Shown here: positions 19,688 to 27,082 of the stretch, piece by piece
Position numbering within the stretch: position 1 is the first letter of the stretch
How the letters are laid out: each line of letters begins with the position of its first letter
Assembly: GCA_020636375.1 (NCBI GenBank)
Contig: JACJXZ010000005.1
Coordinates: 124,001 to 188,000, forward strand
Length of the DNA stretch: 64,000 bases
DNA from: Lewinellaceae bacterium
GTDB taxonomy: Bacteria > Bacteroidota > Bacteroidia > Chitinophagales > Saprospiraceae
Reading direction: 5' to 3'
The notes under the pieces: generated by a model
Database searches by the model: none
The model's input: the letters and a program-made list of their open reading frames with translations, nothing else
What the model was told of the DNA's origin: nothing
Position numbers and translations under genes: made by a program

Positions 19688-19695
19688 TATCTTTG
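19688..19695 (+). promoter_or_regulatory. Bacteroidota -7 promoter box (TATCTTTG)
   Basis: TATCTTTG fits the TAnnTTTG -7 consensus of the Bacteroidota primary sigma factor and lies 24 bp ahead of the lipoprotein ATG at 19720. No good -33 TTG is visible because that position falls at the edge of the inserted element. Confidence 0.5.
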
Positions 19696-19719
19696 CGGCT
19701 TTCCATACAAACGAAAGCT

Positions 19720-20226
19720 ATGAACAAGATCAAGTGGTTAGCTATTTTGCTCCCGGCCTTGTCCCTTGGGGGCTGCCAGGGCGAGCCGTCGGCAGGCCAG
19801 GAGGAGGTATCAGCAGTACAACCGCCCCTGAAAGAGGCCCTGCCCGGCACCTGGGAATCCGTATCCATCCGGGTGGATGTCAATACTGCCGAAAATACCG
19901 ACAGCAGTTATGTCTTTGAAGTGAAAGAAGAGGAATGGGCCCAACGCCTGGGTTCCCGCCCCATCCGGTTCTATTTTCAGCCCGACAACAAATACCGGCA
20001 GGAGTTCACTGCCCTGAGCGGGGAGGTCGTGAGCGCCACCCGGGGCATGTGGAACACCTTCGGCGACACCCTGATGCTCATCGAACCCAACGCCACCTAC
20101 CGGTACCAGGTAGCCACCGGCAAAGGCCTGGCAGAGTTCCGCACCATGATGGACTGGGACGGGGACGGGCAGGAGGACGACAGCTATCTGAGCGTCCACC
20201 GGAAAATCAGCATTGCTGCGGATTAA
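19720..20226 (+). CDS. small lipoprotein of unknown function
   Basis: The start at ATG 19720 (MNKIKWLAILL) gives a lipoprotein signal ending LSLGGC-Q and 168 residues. An in-frame upstream start lies between the -7 box and this ATG and is rejected. The mature part (LPGTWESVSIRVDVNT, FYFQPDNKYRQEF, RGMWNTFGDTLMLIEP) is reminiscent of lipocalin-like or copper-resistance NlpE-like beta-barrel lipoproteins that begin with a GxW motif, but the match is only suggestive. A late DWDGDGQEDD stretch looks calcium-binding. It is monocistronic. Confidence 0.7.
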   Translation: MNKIKWLAILLPALSLGGCQGEPSAGQEEVSAVQPPLKEALPGTWESVSIRVDVNTAENTDSSYVFEVKEEEWAQRLGSRPIRFYFQPDNKYRQEFTALSGEVVSATRGMWNTFGDTLMLIEPNATYRYQVATGKGLAEFRTMMDWDGDGQEDDSYLSVHRKISIAAD

Positions 20227-20362
20227 TAGTCAAAAGGGAAAGAAAACAGGCAGCAGGAAGCCGGCCAGCACTTTTCCCGATGCCATAATATAGCGGTTCT
20301 TTGACAAATTTCAAGCGGAGTTCTGCTTCTAAAGCTGTAGCTTTGAGCAAAGCCTGCTGAAA

Positions 20363-23300
20363 ATGACCAGCGCTCAGATTATACCTGGAAAACGATGGAT
20401 TTCAATCTTGTTATGCCTCGCCGCCCTGGCCGGCGCCACCGCCCAGCCCCCTTCTCCTGAACTGGGCCGGCCGCTGATCCGCCACTTCTTCCCGGAGGAA
20501 TACCGGTCGGACATCACCTGCACCAGCCTGCTGCAGGATGACCGGGGCCTCATTTACGTGGCCAATCAACGAGGCGTACTGGAGTACGACGGTGCCGGGT
20601 GGCGGCTCATCCCCGTGCCCATCGGGCACAGCGTGCGCGCGCTGGCCCAGGCCGGCGACGGGGTGATCTATACCGGAGGCGTGAAGAACCTGGGCTTTCT
20701 GGCGCCGGATGAAAAGGGCCGCCTCGCCTTCTTTTCCCTGGCGGATCAATTGCCGGAGGGCCGGCGCGACTTCGGCTTCTTTCGGGAAGCCCTCGCGGTT
20801 GGCGATACCGTTTACCTCCGGGGAGAGAAGCTCCTGGTGCAGGTCGCCGGCAAACGTGTCCTGAATACCTGGCCGGTCAACGGCTGGCGCGGCCTTTTTC
20901 ACGTTGGCGGGAAGATTTATGTCGACCAGCTGCAGCCCGGCCTCACCGTCCTGGAAGGCGGGCGGCTAAGGCTCGTGCCGGGCGGCGAGCGGTTTGCCAA
21001 CACTCATGTATACGTCATGCTGCCCCTGGAGGAGGGCATCCTGCTCGGCACGATGAGCCATGGGCTGTTCCGGTACTACCCCGGGCGGAGGGGCACCGAA
21101 GCTTTCGTCCCCTTCCCTACTGAAGCCGATGCGTACTTTCGGGAGCACCAGTGTTATACCGGCCATATCCTGCCCAATGGCCATATTGCTATCGGGACCT
21201 TTACCGGCGGGCTGGCCATCATCAGCCGCCAGGGGCGCCTGCTGGACACCTACCACCGGTTCGCCAGTTTTACCATCCGGGTGATCGAGGATATGATGAC
21301 CGACCGGCAGGGCGCGCTGTGGTTCACTTCCGAGAACGGCATCTCCCGGGTAGAATTCCACCTGCCGATCACCTCCTGGGGCAAAGAGGCCGGGCTCAGC
21401 AGCCTGCTGACCAGCATCACCCGCTTCTCCGGCCAGCTCTTCATTGCCAGTTACAACGACCTGCTGGCCTTCAACCCCGGCTCGAATCCCGACGAACCAT
21501 TTCAGCACTTTGGCAACCTGGGCCGCACCATCAACCCGACGACCCTGCTGCCCCTTCCACCCATCGACGGCATGGCCCGGCTGATGATCGGCGGCAGTTC
21601 CGGCCTGGCGGAAGTGACCAGGGCGGCCGGCGAATGGAAGATACAGGTGATCGATACCCTCCAGAATTCAGAATTCCTGTACCATTACCCCCAATATCCC
21701 CGGCGCCTGTACATCCTCAACCGGATCAACAACGAAATCCGGGCCATGAAACTGGAAAACGGCACCTGGCGGGAAGACGGCCGGCAGACGGTTGATGAGC
21801 CCACAGTCCTGGAAATCGACGAGAGCGGCCATTTATGGTCCGGCACCTACCACCGGGGAGTCGCCCGCCTGATATTGGGCCCGGAAGGGCAACTGCCGGA
21901 GCAGCCTCCGGCATATTACGGCACCGGGCAGGGCCTGTTGTCCAACGATTATACCGCCCCCATTTTTCTCCAGGGGCGCCTCTACTTCCAGTCCGATGCC
22001 GGCGTGTGCCTCTTCGACGCCCGGGCCGGCCGCTTCGAGCCGGCCCGGGAGTTGATGGCCTGGATGAAAAAACAGGACGTGCAATATCTGCAGGCTGATA
22101 ACCGGGACGGGCTGATCCTACTGCAATTTGAAGGCAACCGGTTCAATACCAAAGGATTTGCCTTCCCGGAAAGCCCCGGAAAGCCGTTCGAGCAAGCTTA
22201 TCAGGTGGATACCGCCTTCCGTAAACGCCTGCCCCTGGCCCTGACCAGCGTACACGCCGACGACGACGGGGTCATGTGGCTGGGTAGCAACCGCGGCCTG
22301 TACCGCTACGACCGGAAGCAATGGCAGGCAACGAAATATCCGCTGACGGCCTATATCCGAAAAGCCGTCGCCGGGCAGGACTCCCTGCTCTTCGGCGGAT
22401 CGCCGGCCCCGGGAAAGGATGCAGAAGGCGGCCTGCGGCTTTCCAAACCCTTAGCTTTCAAGCTCAATGCCCTGTCTTTCAGCTTCGCCGCCCAGGGTTA
22501 CGACGACCCGGAGAAAAACCAGTTTCAATACTACCTGGAGGGCTTCGACAATAGCTGGAGCCCATGGGCAAACCTCAATAAAAAGGAATACACCAACCTG
22601 CCGGAAGGCGCGTACACCTTCCGGGTAAAAGCGCGCGACATTTACGGCAACATCAGCCCGGAAGCCCGTTTCCATTTCTCGATCCTATCCCCCTGGTGGC
22701 GTACGCCCCTGGCCTACCTCGCCTTGTCCGCCCTGGCGATGATGGCCTTGTGGCTGGTTGTTCAGTACCGCAGCCGCCTGGACCGGCAGAAGCTCGCCCG
22801 GCAAAAGGAACAGCTTGAAAAAGAAAGGCAGCTGAACGAACGGCTCCGGCAGGTCGACCGCCTGAAGGACCAGTTTCTGGCCAATACCTCCCACGAGCTG
22901 CGCACGCCCCTGCACGGCATCATCGGCCTGGCGGAATCCCTCCAGGGCAGAGAAACCAACCCTGACAAGCTGGAGGACATCGAGATGATCGTCTCTTCCG
23001 GCAAACGGCTGAGCAGCCTGGTCAACGACATCCTGGATTTTTCCAAACTGAAAAACCACGCGATCGAGCTGCAGCCCAAAGCGGTGGACATGCACGCCCT
23101 GGTGGATATCGTACTTCGCATCCATACCCCGCTGGCAAAAGGGAAGGACCTGGAGCTGGAAAACAAAGTCCCCCTCCGGGGCAGCATCGTTCGCGGCGAC
23201 GAGAACCGCCTGATGCAGGTCATGCACAACCTGGTGGGCAACGGAATCAAGTTTACCGAGGTGGGCCATATCCGGGTGGAGGCCCACCGCCGGGACGACA

Positions 23301-24901
23301 TGCTGGAGATTTGCGTGGAAGATACGGGCATTGGCATCCCGCCTGCCAAGAAAGAGGCCATTTTTCAGGAATTCGAACAGGCCGACGGGTCGGAAAAGCG
23401 CCTGTTCACCGGCTCCGGCCTGGGCCTGAGCGTCAGCAAGCGCCTGGTGGAAATGCACGGTGGCCAGTTGTGGGTCGAAAGCGAAGAGGGCAAAGGGTCC
23501 ACCTTCCATTTCACCCTGCCGCTGAGCCGCGAAAAGGCAGCGCCCGATATGGCGCCGCCCGAGCCGGCCTCCCGCCCGGAGCATGCCCCCGGCAACGGCG
23601 AACAGGCCCGGCAACTACTGCCCCCGCCGCCCCTGGTCCACGACGAGCGCAGCGAGAAAGTGCGCATCCTGCTGGTCGACGACGAGCCGATCAACCAGCG
23701 CGTCCTGTCCAACCACCTGCGGGGCGAACAGTTCCAGATTATCTCGGCTATGAACGGCCGGGAGGCCCTGCAGGCCATCGAGGCTGCCGAGGAACCGTTC
23801 GACCTGGTGCTGCTGGACGTCATGATGCCGCGCATGTCCGGCTATGAGGTCTGCCAGAAAATCCGCGAGCGGTTCCTGCCCAGCGAGCTGCCCGTGATCA
23901 TGGTCACCGCCAAGAACCAGGTCAGCGACCTGGTGGAGGGCCTGGCGGTGGGCGCCAACGATTACCTGGCCAAACCTTTCACCAAAGAAGAATTCCTGGC
24001 GCGGGTCAAGACCCACCTCTACCTGCACCGCATCAACGCCGCCACCGGCAAGTTCGTGCCCTATGAGTTCCTCCAGGCCCTGGGCCGGGAGGCCATCACC
24101 GAGGTGCGCCTGGGCGACCAGGCCCTGCGCGAGGTGACCGTCTTCTTTTCCGATATCCGGGGCTACACGTCCCTGGCGGAAACCATGAGCCCCTCCGACA
24201 ACTTCCGTTTCGTCAACGCCCTCAACGGCCGCCTTGGGCCCTTCATCCGCGACAATAAAGGGTTCATCAACCAGTACCTCGGCGACGCCATCATGGCCAT
24301 CTTCCCCCGCGAACCCATGGACGCCCTGCGCGCCGCCATTCAGATGCAGGATGCCCTGCGGGAGTACAACCGCTACCGGCAAAAGAAACAGCGCCGCCTC
24401 ATCCGCCTGGGCATGGGCATCCACTCCGGCCCCCTCATCATGGGCATCATCGGCGACCACAAGCGCATGGACGCCGCCACCATTGCCGATACCGTGAATA
24501 CCGCCTCCCGGGTGGAGAGCCTCACCAAATTCTACAAGGCCAACATCCTGCTCACCGAGGAGAGCCTGCAGCGCATCCCGCAGCGGGAAGGCCTGCTGAT
24601 CCGCTACCTCGGCAAGGTGCAGGTGATCGGCAAACAGAAAGCCCTCGGCCTGTACGAATGCCTCAACGGGGACGAACCCGCCGAACAGCAGCAAAAACTG
24701 GAGGGCCTGGCCCAGTTCGAAGGGGCCGTGAAGGCCTACTTCCGCCAGGACTTCCCGGAGGCCGTCCGCATTTTCGAAGCGCTGCTCCAACGCTACCCCA
24801 ACGACGGCGCCGCCCGCTTCTTCCTGGAGGAGGCGCGCCGCCTGGCCCGCGAAGGGGCACCGGAAGGATGGACGGGCGTGGTGGAGATGCGGGTGAAGTA
24901 G
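20363..24901 (+). CDS. hybrid propeller sensor: histidine kinase + receiver + class III nucleotidyl cyclase
   Basis: The 1512-residue protein has a signal peptide, then a propeller-like sensor (to about residue 690), a Y_Y_Y domain (EGAYTFRVKARDIYGN) and a membrane helix near 785-805. The kinase follows with FLANTSHELRTPL (H844) and an ATPase domain (DTGIGIPPAK, GSGLGLSVSKRL). A receiver domain has D1152 in LLDVMMPRMSGYE. A class III cyclase domain has metal aspartates D1264 (FFSDIRGYTS) and D1308 (QYLGDAIMAIF) and transition-state N1379/R1383 (NTASR). A TPR-like helical tail ends the protein. The Lys that usually recognises the base in adenylate cyclases is Q1304 here. It is likely to couple a periplasmic signal to cAMP or cGMP synthesis through intramolecular phosphotransfer. 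It stands alone. Confidence 0.9.
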   Translation: MTSAQIIPGKRWISILLCLAALAGATAQPPSPELGRPLIRHFFPEEYRSDITCTSLLQDDRGLIYVANQRGVLEYDGAGWRLIPVPIGHSVRALAQAGDGVIYTGGVKNLGFLAPDEKGRLAFFSLADQLPEGRRDFGFFREALAVGDTVYLRGEKLLVQVAGKRVLNTWPVNGWRGLFHVGGKIYVDQLQPGLTVLEGGRLRLVPGGERFANTHVYVMLPLEEGILLGTMSHGLFRYYPGRRGTEAFVPFPTEADAYFREHQCYTGHILPNGHIAIGTFTGGLAIISRQGRLLDTYHRFASFTIRVIEDMMTDRQGALWFTSENGISRVEFHLPITSWGKEAGLSSLLTSITRFSGQLFIASYNDLLAFNPGSNPDEPFQHFGNLGRTINPTTLLPLPPIDGMARLMIGGSSGLAEVTRAAGEWKIQVIDTLQNSEFLYHYPQYPRRLYILNRINNEIRAMKLENGTWREDGRQTVDEPTVLEIDESGHLWSGTYHRGVARLILGPEGQLPEQPPAYYGTGQGLLSNDYTAPIFLQGRLYFQSDAGVCLFDARAGRFEPARELMAWMKKQDVQYLQADNRDGLILLQFEGNRFNTKGFAFPESPGKPFEQAYQVDTAFRKRLPLALTSVHADDDGVMWLGSNRGLYRYDRKQWQATKYPLTAYIRKAVAGQDSLLFGGSPAPGKDAEGGLRLSKPLAFKLNALSFSFAAQGYDDPEKNQFQYYLEGFDNSWSPWANLNKKEYTNLPEGAYTFRVKARDIYGNISPEARFHFSILSPWWRTPLAYLALSALAMMALWLVVQYRSRLDRQKLARQKEQLEKERQLNERLRQVDRLKDQFLANTSHELRTPLHGIIGLAESLQGRETNPDKLEDIEMIVSSGKRLSSLVNDILDFSKLKNHAIELQPKAVDMHALVDIVLRIHTPLAKGKDLELENKVPLRGSIVRGDENRLMQVMHNLVGNGIKFTEVGHIRVEAHRRDDMLEICVEDTGIGIPPAKKEAIFQEFEQADGSEKRLFTGSGLGLSVSKRLVEMHGGQLWVESEEGKGSTFHFTLPLSREKAAPDMAPPEPASRPEHAPGNGEQARQLLPPPPLVHDERSEKVRILLVDDEPINQRVLSNHLRGEQFQIISAMNGREALQAIEAAEEPFDLVLLDVMMPRMSGYEVCQKIRERFLPSELPVIMVTAKNQVSDLVEGLAVGANDYLAKPFTKEEFLARVKTHLYLHRINAATGKFVPYEFLQALGREAITEVRLGDQALREVTVFFSDIRGYTSLAETMSPSDNFRFVNALNGRLGPFIRDNKGFINQYLGDAIMAIFPREPMDALRAAIQMQDALREYNRYRQKKQRRLIRLGMGIHSGPLIMGIIGDHKRMDAATIADTVNTASRVESLTKFYKANILLTEESLQRIPQREGLLIRYLGKVQVIGKQKALGLYECLNGDEPAEQQQKLEGLAQFEGAVKAYFRQDFPEAVRIFEALLQRYPNDGAARFFLEEARRLAREGAPEGWTGVVEMRVK

Positions 24902-24987
24902 GGGGAGGCGAATTGTGGATGTTTATCTCCCCATCAGGTACCTCCCTCTGACCCGGCCTGGATTGGATTGGCGGGCAAGAGCATGAA

Positions 24988-25020
24988 ATAAAAAAGCCCA
25001 CTGCTTTTTCAGCAATGAGC
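24988..25020 (-). terminator. intrinsic terminator after tRNA-Thr
   Basis: On the minus strand GCTCATTGCT pairs with AGCAGTGGGC (with G-T pairs) around a GAAAA loop and is followed by TTTTTTATTT. It lies 8 bp past the tRNA 3' end. Confidence 0.75.
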
Positions 25021-25027
25021 TTTTCCC

Positions 25028-25103
25028 TGGAGCCGCCCAGCGGACTCGAACCGCCGACCCACGCATTACGAATGCGTTGCTCTACCAGCTGAGCTAGGGC
25101 GGC
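25028..25103 (-). tRNA. tRNA-Thr (anticodon CGT)
   Basis: On the minus strand the acceptor GCCGCCC pairs with GGGCGGC. The D-arm is GCTC/GAGC, and the anticodon stem ACGCA/TGCGT encloses the loop TTCGTAA with anticodon CGT (reads ACG). The T-arm has TTCGAGT. The 3' CCA is encoded (25028-25030). All arms are intact and the body is 73 nt. Confidence 0.96.
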
Positions 25104-25170
25104 AAAATTGCGACAAAACATGTAAGCACGTTGTTTTAAAGGCTAAAAAGCCTATAACACAACCTAACTA

Positions 25171-25220
25171 AAAAAACAGCAATGCAAAACCGGTTGATTA
25201 ACAGGTTATTGCATTGCTGT
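25171..25220 (-). terminator. intrinsic terminator after tRNA-Pro
   Basis: On the minus strand ACAGCAATGCAA and TTGCATTGCTGT form a 12-bp perfect stem, followed at once by TTTTTT. It starts 4 bp after the tRNA-Pro body. Confidence 0.8.
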
Positions 25221-25224
25221 GCAG

Positions 25225-25299
25225 TCGGGGTGAGAGGATTCGAACCTCCGGCCTCGTCGTCCCGAACGACGCGCGCTAACCGGGCTGCGCTACACCCCG
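25225..25299 (-). tRNA. tRNA-Pro (anticodon CGG)
   Basis: The acceptor CGGGGTG/CACCCCG, D-arm GCGC/GCGC, anticodon stem CGTCG/CGACG with loop TTCGGGA (anticodon CGG, reads CCG) and T-arm GGAGG-TTCGAAT-CCTCT are all present. The body is 75 nt with discriminator A; CCA is not encoded. This is the intact relative of the two defective copies at 25371 and 25708. Confidence 0.95.
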
Positions 25300-25370
25300 A
25301 AATAATATCTGCGTTTGCAGACTGAAAGGAAAAACAGGCAGTTGCTCACTTATGGAGGTTTCGATTTTTA

Positions 25371-25436
25371 GATTCGAACCTCCAGCTTTCCCGACACCCG
25401 TGTCGGGACGCGTTAACCGGGCTGCGATACACCCCG
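25371..25436 (-). pseudogene. defective tRNA-Pro copy, downstream of the GIY-YIG gene
   Basis: Read on the minus strand it keeps the tRNA-Pro acceptor 5' strand, D-arm and T-loop (CGGGGTG ... GGTTCGAATC) but lacks the 3' half of the T-stem and the acceptor 3' strand. The anticodon arm is replaced by the hairpin TCCCGACACGGGTGTCGGGA, which is not a 7-base anticodon loop. Its 5' end begins 3 bp after the GIY-YIG stop codon. It shares the foreign hairpin with the 25708 copy, so the two derive from each other rather than independently from the intact tRNA. Confidence 0.75.
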
Positions 25437-25439
25437 AAG

Positions 25440-25703
25440 TCATGTAGCTTTTTCCCTTTCAATCCAGGAAAGAACCCGCTTTCGGTTCTTCCAGTTTTTG
25501 AGCCTGCGCTCTAATTCCATGGCCTCGGTTTTCTCCAAGCCTTCTTTTGCATACAACAGCGTCCAAGGGCCTTTACTTCTGGTACTTTTGGTTTGGTTGG
25601 AGTTATGTTCTTTAAACCTCCGCCCCAAATCATTGGTGTAGCCGATATACAGCCGGCCGCTGCTCTGAGATTCCAGTATATACACAACATACTTCATCTT
25701 CAT
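25440..25703 (-). CDS. small single-domain GIY-YIG endonuclease
   Basis: The start at ATG 25701-25703 (MKMKYVVYILES; the ATG two codons later is equally possible) gives 87 residues. The open frame can be extended upstream, but only by translating the defective tRNA. The GIY-YIG fold is evident: VYI (GIY), LYIGYTNDLGRRFKEHN (YIG plus catalytic Arg), and the metal-binding Glu in EAMELERRLKNWK. Family members of this size (UPF0213-like) are stand-alone nucleases of unclear role, often in several copies per Bacteroidota genome. Here the gene is bounded 5 bp upstream and 3 bp downstream by defective tRNA-Pro copies in the same orientation, and the intact tRNA-Pro follows. It is therefore probably cotranscribed with tRNA sequence. 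Confidence 0.85.
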   Translation of the reverse strand: MKMKYVVYILESQSSGRLYIGYTNDLGRRFKEHNSNQTKSTRSKGPWTLLYAKEGLEKTEAMELERRLKNWKNRKRVLSWIEREKAT

Positions 25704-25707
25704 ATTC

Positions 25708-25774
25708 GGATTCGAACCTCCGGCCTTCCCGACACCCGTGTCGGGACGCGCTAACCGGGCTGCGCTACACCCCG
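25708..25774 (-). pseudogene. defective tRNA-Pro copy, upstream of the GIY-YIG gene
   Basis: It has the same truncated structure and the same replaced anticodon arm as the copy at 25371, and is closer to the intact tRNA in its D-arm. The sequence breaks off in the T-arm (GGAGGTTCGAATCC), and the GIY-YIG start codon follows after 4 bases. The GGAGG of the T-stem lies 13 bases ahead of that ATG and could serve as a weak ribosome-binding site. Confidence 0.75.
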
Positions 25775-25922
25775 AAAGATCGCCTTCTTTAAAAGCGAAT
25801 GCAAAGTTAGCTAAACCTATTATGAAAATCAAAATCCCGGGTGGAGATTTTTTGGTAAAAAACCGTATCGGCTCGGCGTAAGTTCCAGCGGACTGTTTCT
25901 TTTTTTACCCTGCGTTAAAACC

Positions 25923-26171
25923 TCAAAACACTTTCCGTGTATCCTCCACTGCTTCAACCAGGCGTTTTTTTAGCGAGGCAATCTCTACTTCACGGTTCAA
26001 AACAGGAGAATCTGCTTCGAAATCAATGTCCTCAAAATAAGTAAGCCCTTTCATAGGGATCAGGAGGTTGGAATTTGGATACTTTATTTCATATGCTTTA
26101 AGCAAGGTATCCAACGGCATGAGCTCAAGAAGAAAGTATACATCGATGAAATCTTTTAAGCGCTGGCCATC
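25923..26171 (-). pseudogene. C-terminal remnant of an AbiEii-like nucleotidyltransferase toxin
   Basis: Directly after the stop of the DUF6922 gene, the same frame continues with DGQRLKDFIDVYFLLEL and about 65 further residues to a stop. The KDFIDVYFLLE segment is the C-terminal signature of the AbiEii/DUF1814 nucleotidyltransferases. The nucleotide-binding N-terminal half is absent, so an internal deletion has fused the antitoxin end to the toxin end. It is non-functional as a toxin. Confidence 0.55.
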
Positions 26172-26441
26172 TTATGCAGCATGCAAGAGGGTAGAGTGAA
26201 TGAATATTTCAGTAAAACCCTTGTCTTTGGCAGACAACTGCCTGCTTTGCCGGGCAACGCTCAAAACCTGCTCTTCGCCGTAGTACCGGATCATCTCCCG
26301 CCAATCCTCCAACGTCCCCCGCTCGATGACCCGCTCGATGACTACACGCTTTGACTTGCCAAAATCAAATGTGGAAATGTCGTACTCCCATAATAAATGG
26401 CGGGAAATACGGGGTTGTTTTTTCGTGCTATCGCTGCTCAT
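26172..26441 (-). CDS. DUF6922 family protein (likely antitoxin partner of a lost toxin), possibly 3'-truncated
   Basis: The ATG at 26439-26441 (MSSDSTKKQPRIS) gives 89 residues with the family pattern HLLWEYDISTFDFGKSKRVV, IERGTLEDWREMIRYYG and ARQSRQLSAKDKGF. DUF6922 genes usually precede nucleotidyltransferase (AbiEii-type) genes in Bacteroidota. Here the C-terminus (IFIHSTLLHAA) is probably new sequence created by the deletion that removed most of the downstream toxin. The antitoxin may still fold, but has no target here. Confidence 0.6.
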   Translation of the reverse strand: MSSDSTKKQPRISRHLLWEYDISTFDFGKSKRVVIERVIERGTLEDWREMIRYYGEEQVLSVARQSRQLSAKDKGFTEIFIHSTLLHAA

Positions 26442-26693
26442 GAGTTGTTGCACTATTTTAGTAAAAATAACGAATTTGAGGCTTTGTAGCACTTCTCCCG
26501 CCCTTGTTTTTCCGGAAATTCCACGGTGGCAAAAAAACACCGGCCAGCCGCCGGAGCATTCCCACCTTATCTATTTGGGCAACCAGCGTTTTCAAACGGA
26601 ATACGGAACTCTCGTTCCCTGGAAGGAGATCATTTTTGGCAACAGAACCCGATAAAAAACAGCCCTGTAGTTGCATTGTTCAGATTATCCCTT

Positions 26694-26711
26694 TATCTTG
26701 TGGGCAAGATA
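26694..26711. promoter_or_regulatory. palindromic operator candidate for the XRE regulator
   Basis: TATCTTG-TGGG-CAAGATA is a perfect 7-bp inverted repeat with a 4-bp spacer, 19 bp before the ATG of the XRE gene. Its position and symmetry fit a dimeric controller-protein site of a restriction-modification operon, probably autoregulatory. Confidence 0.55.
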
Positions 26712-26730
26712 TGTCCAAAATATTTTTTCT

Positions 26731-27063
26731 ATGCAAACTCTGGAAACAATCGGGCAATTAGTCCGGCGGCTGCGCAAAGAACAAGGCTTGCCGCTTAGAA
26801 AAATAGCAGCCAGGCTGGATCTTGACCCTTCCACGCTCAGCAAAATAGAACGAGGGGACAGGTTTCCAACCAAGGATCTCATCAGAAAGATAGCCCAGGC
26901 GTTCGGCATGGATGAAAGGGAACTCCTGATCCTCTATCATAGCGAAAAGATCGCCAATGACCTCTACCGCGAAGATTACGGCATAGAAGTCCTCGAAGTG
27001 GCCGAGCAGCGGATCGAGTATATTCGCCAAAAGAATACGGTCCAGAAAGACCTTTTTAAATAA
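26731..27063 (+). CDS. XRE-family transcriptional regulator of the restriction-modification operon
   Basis: ATG 26731 (MQTLETIGQLVRRLR) gives 110 residues; an earlier in-frame ATG at 26671 reads through the operator and is rejected. An HTH_3 domain spans about residues 7-62 (LRKIAARLDLDPSTLSKIERG is the helix-turn-helix region). The C-terminal tail (ILYHSEKIANDLYREDYG) is typical of XRE proteins linked to C5 methyltransferases in Bacteroidota. The methyltransferase gene starts 19 bp downstream. Inferred role: delays nuclease expression after the system enters a new host, or limits methyltransferase level. Confidence 0.85.
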   Translation: MQTLETIGQLVRRLRKEQGLPLRKIAARLDLDPSTLSKIERGDRFPTKDLIRKIAQAFGMDERELLILYHSEKIANDLYREDYGIEVLEVAEQRIEYIRQKNTVQKDLFK

Positions 27064-27082
27064 CCTTCCCAAGATCACTTAC

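Noticed and set aside
24663..25121. Minus-strand frame through tRNA-Thr reading FAALAQLVEQRIRNAWVGG
   Set aside because: Typical false ORF created by translating a tRNA gene.
25371..25436. Functional tRNA-Pro with a variant anticodon arm
   Set aside because: The 3' acceptor strand and half of the T-stem are missing and the replaced arm cannot form a 5-bp stem with a 7-base loop.
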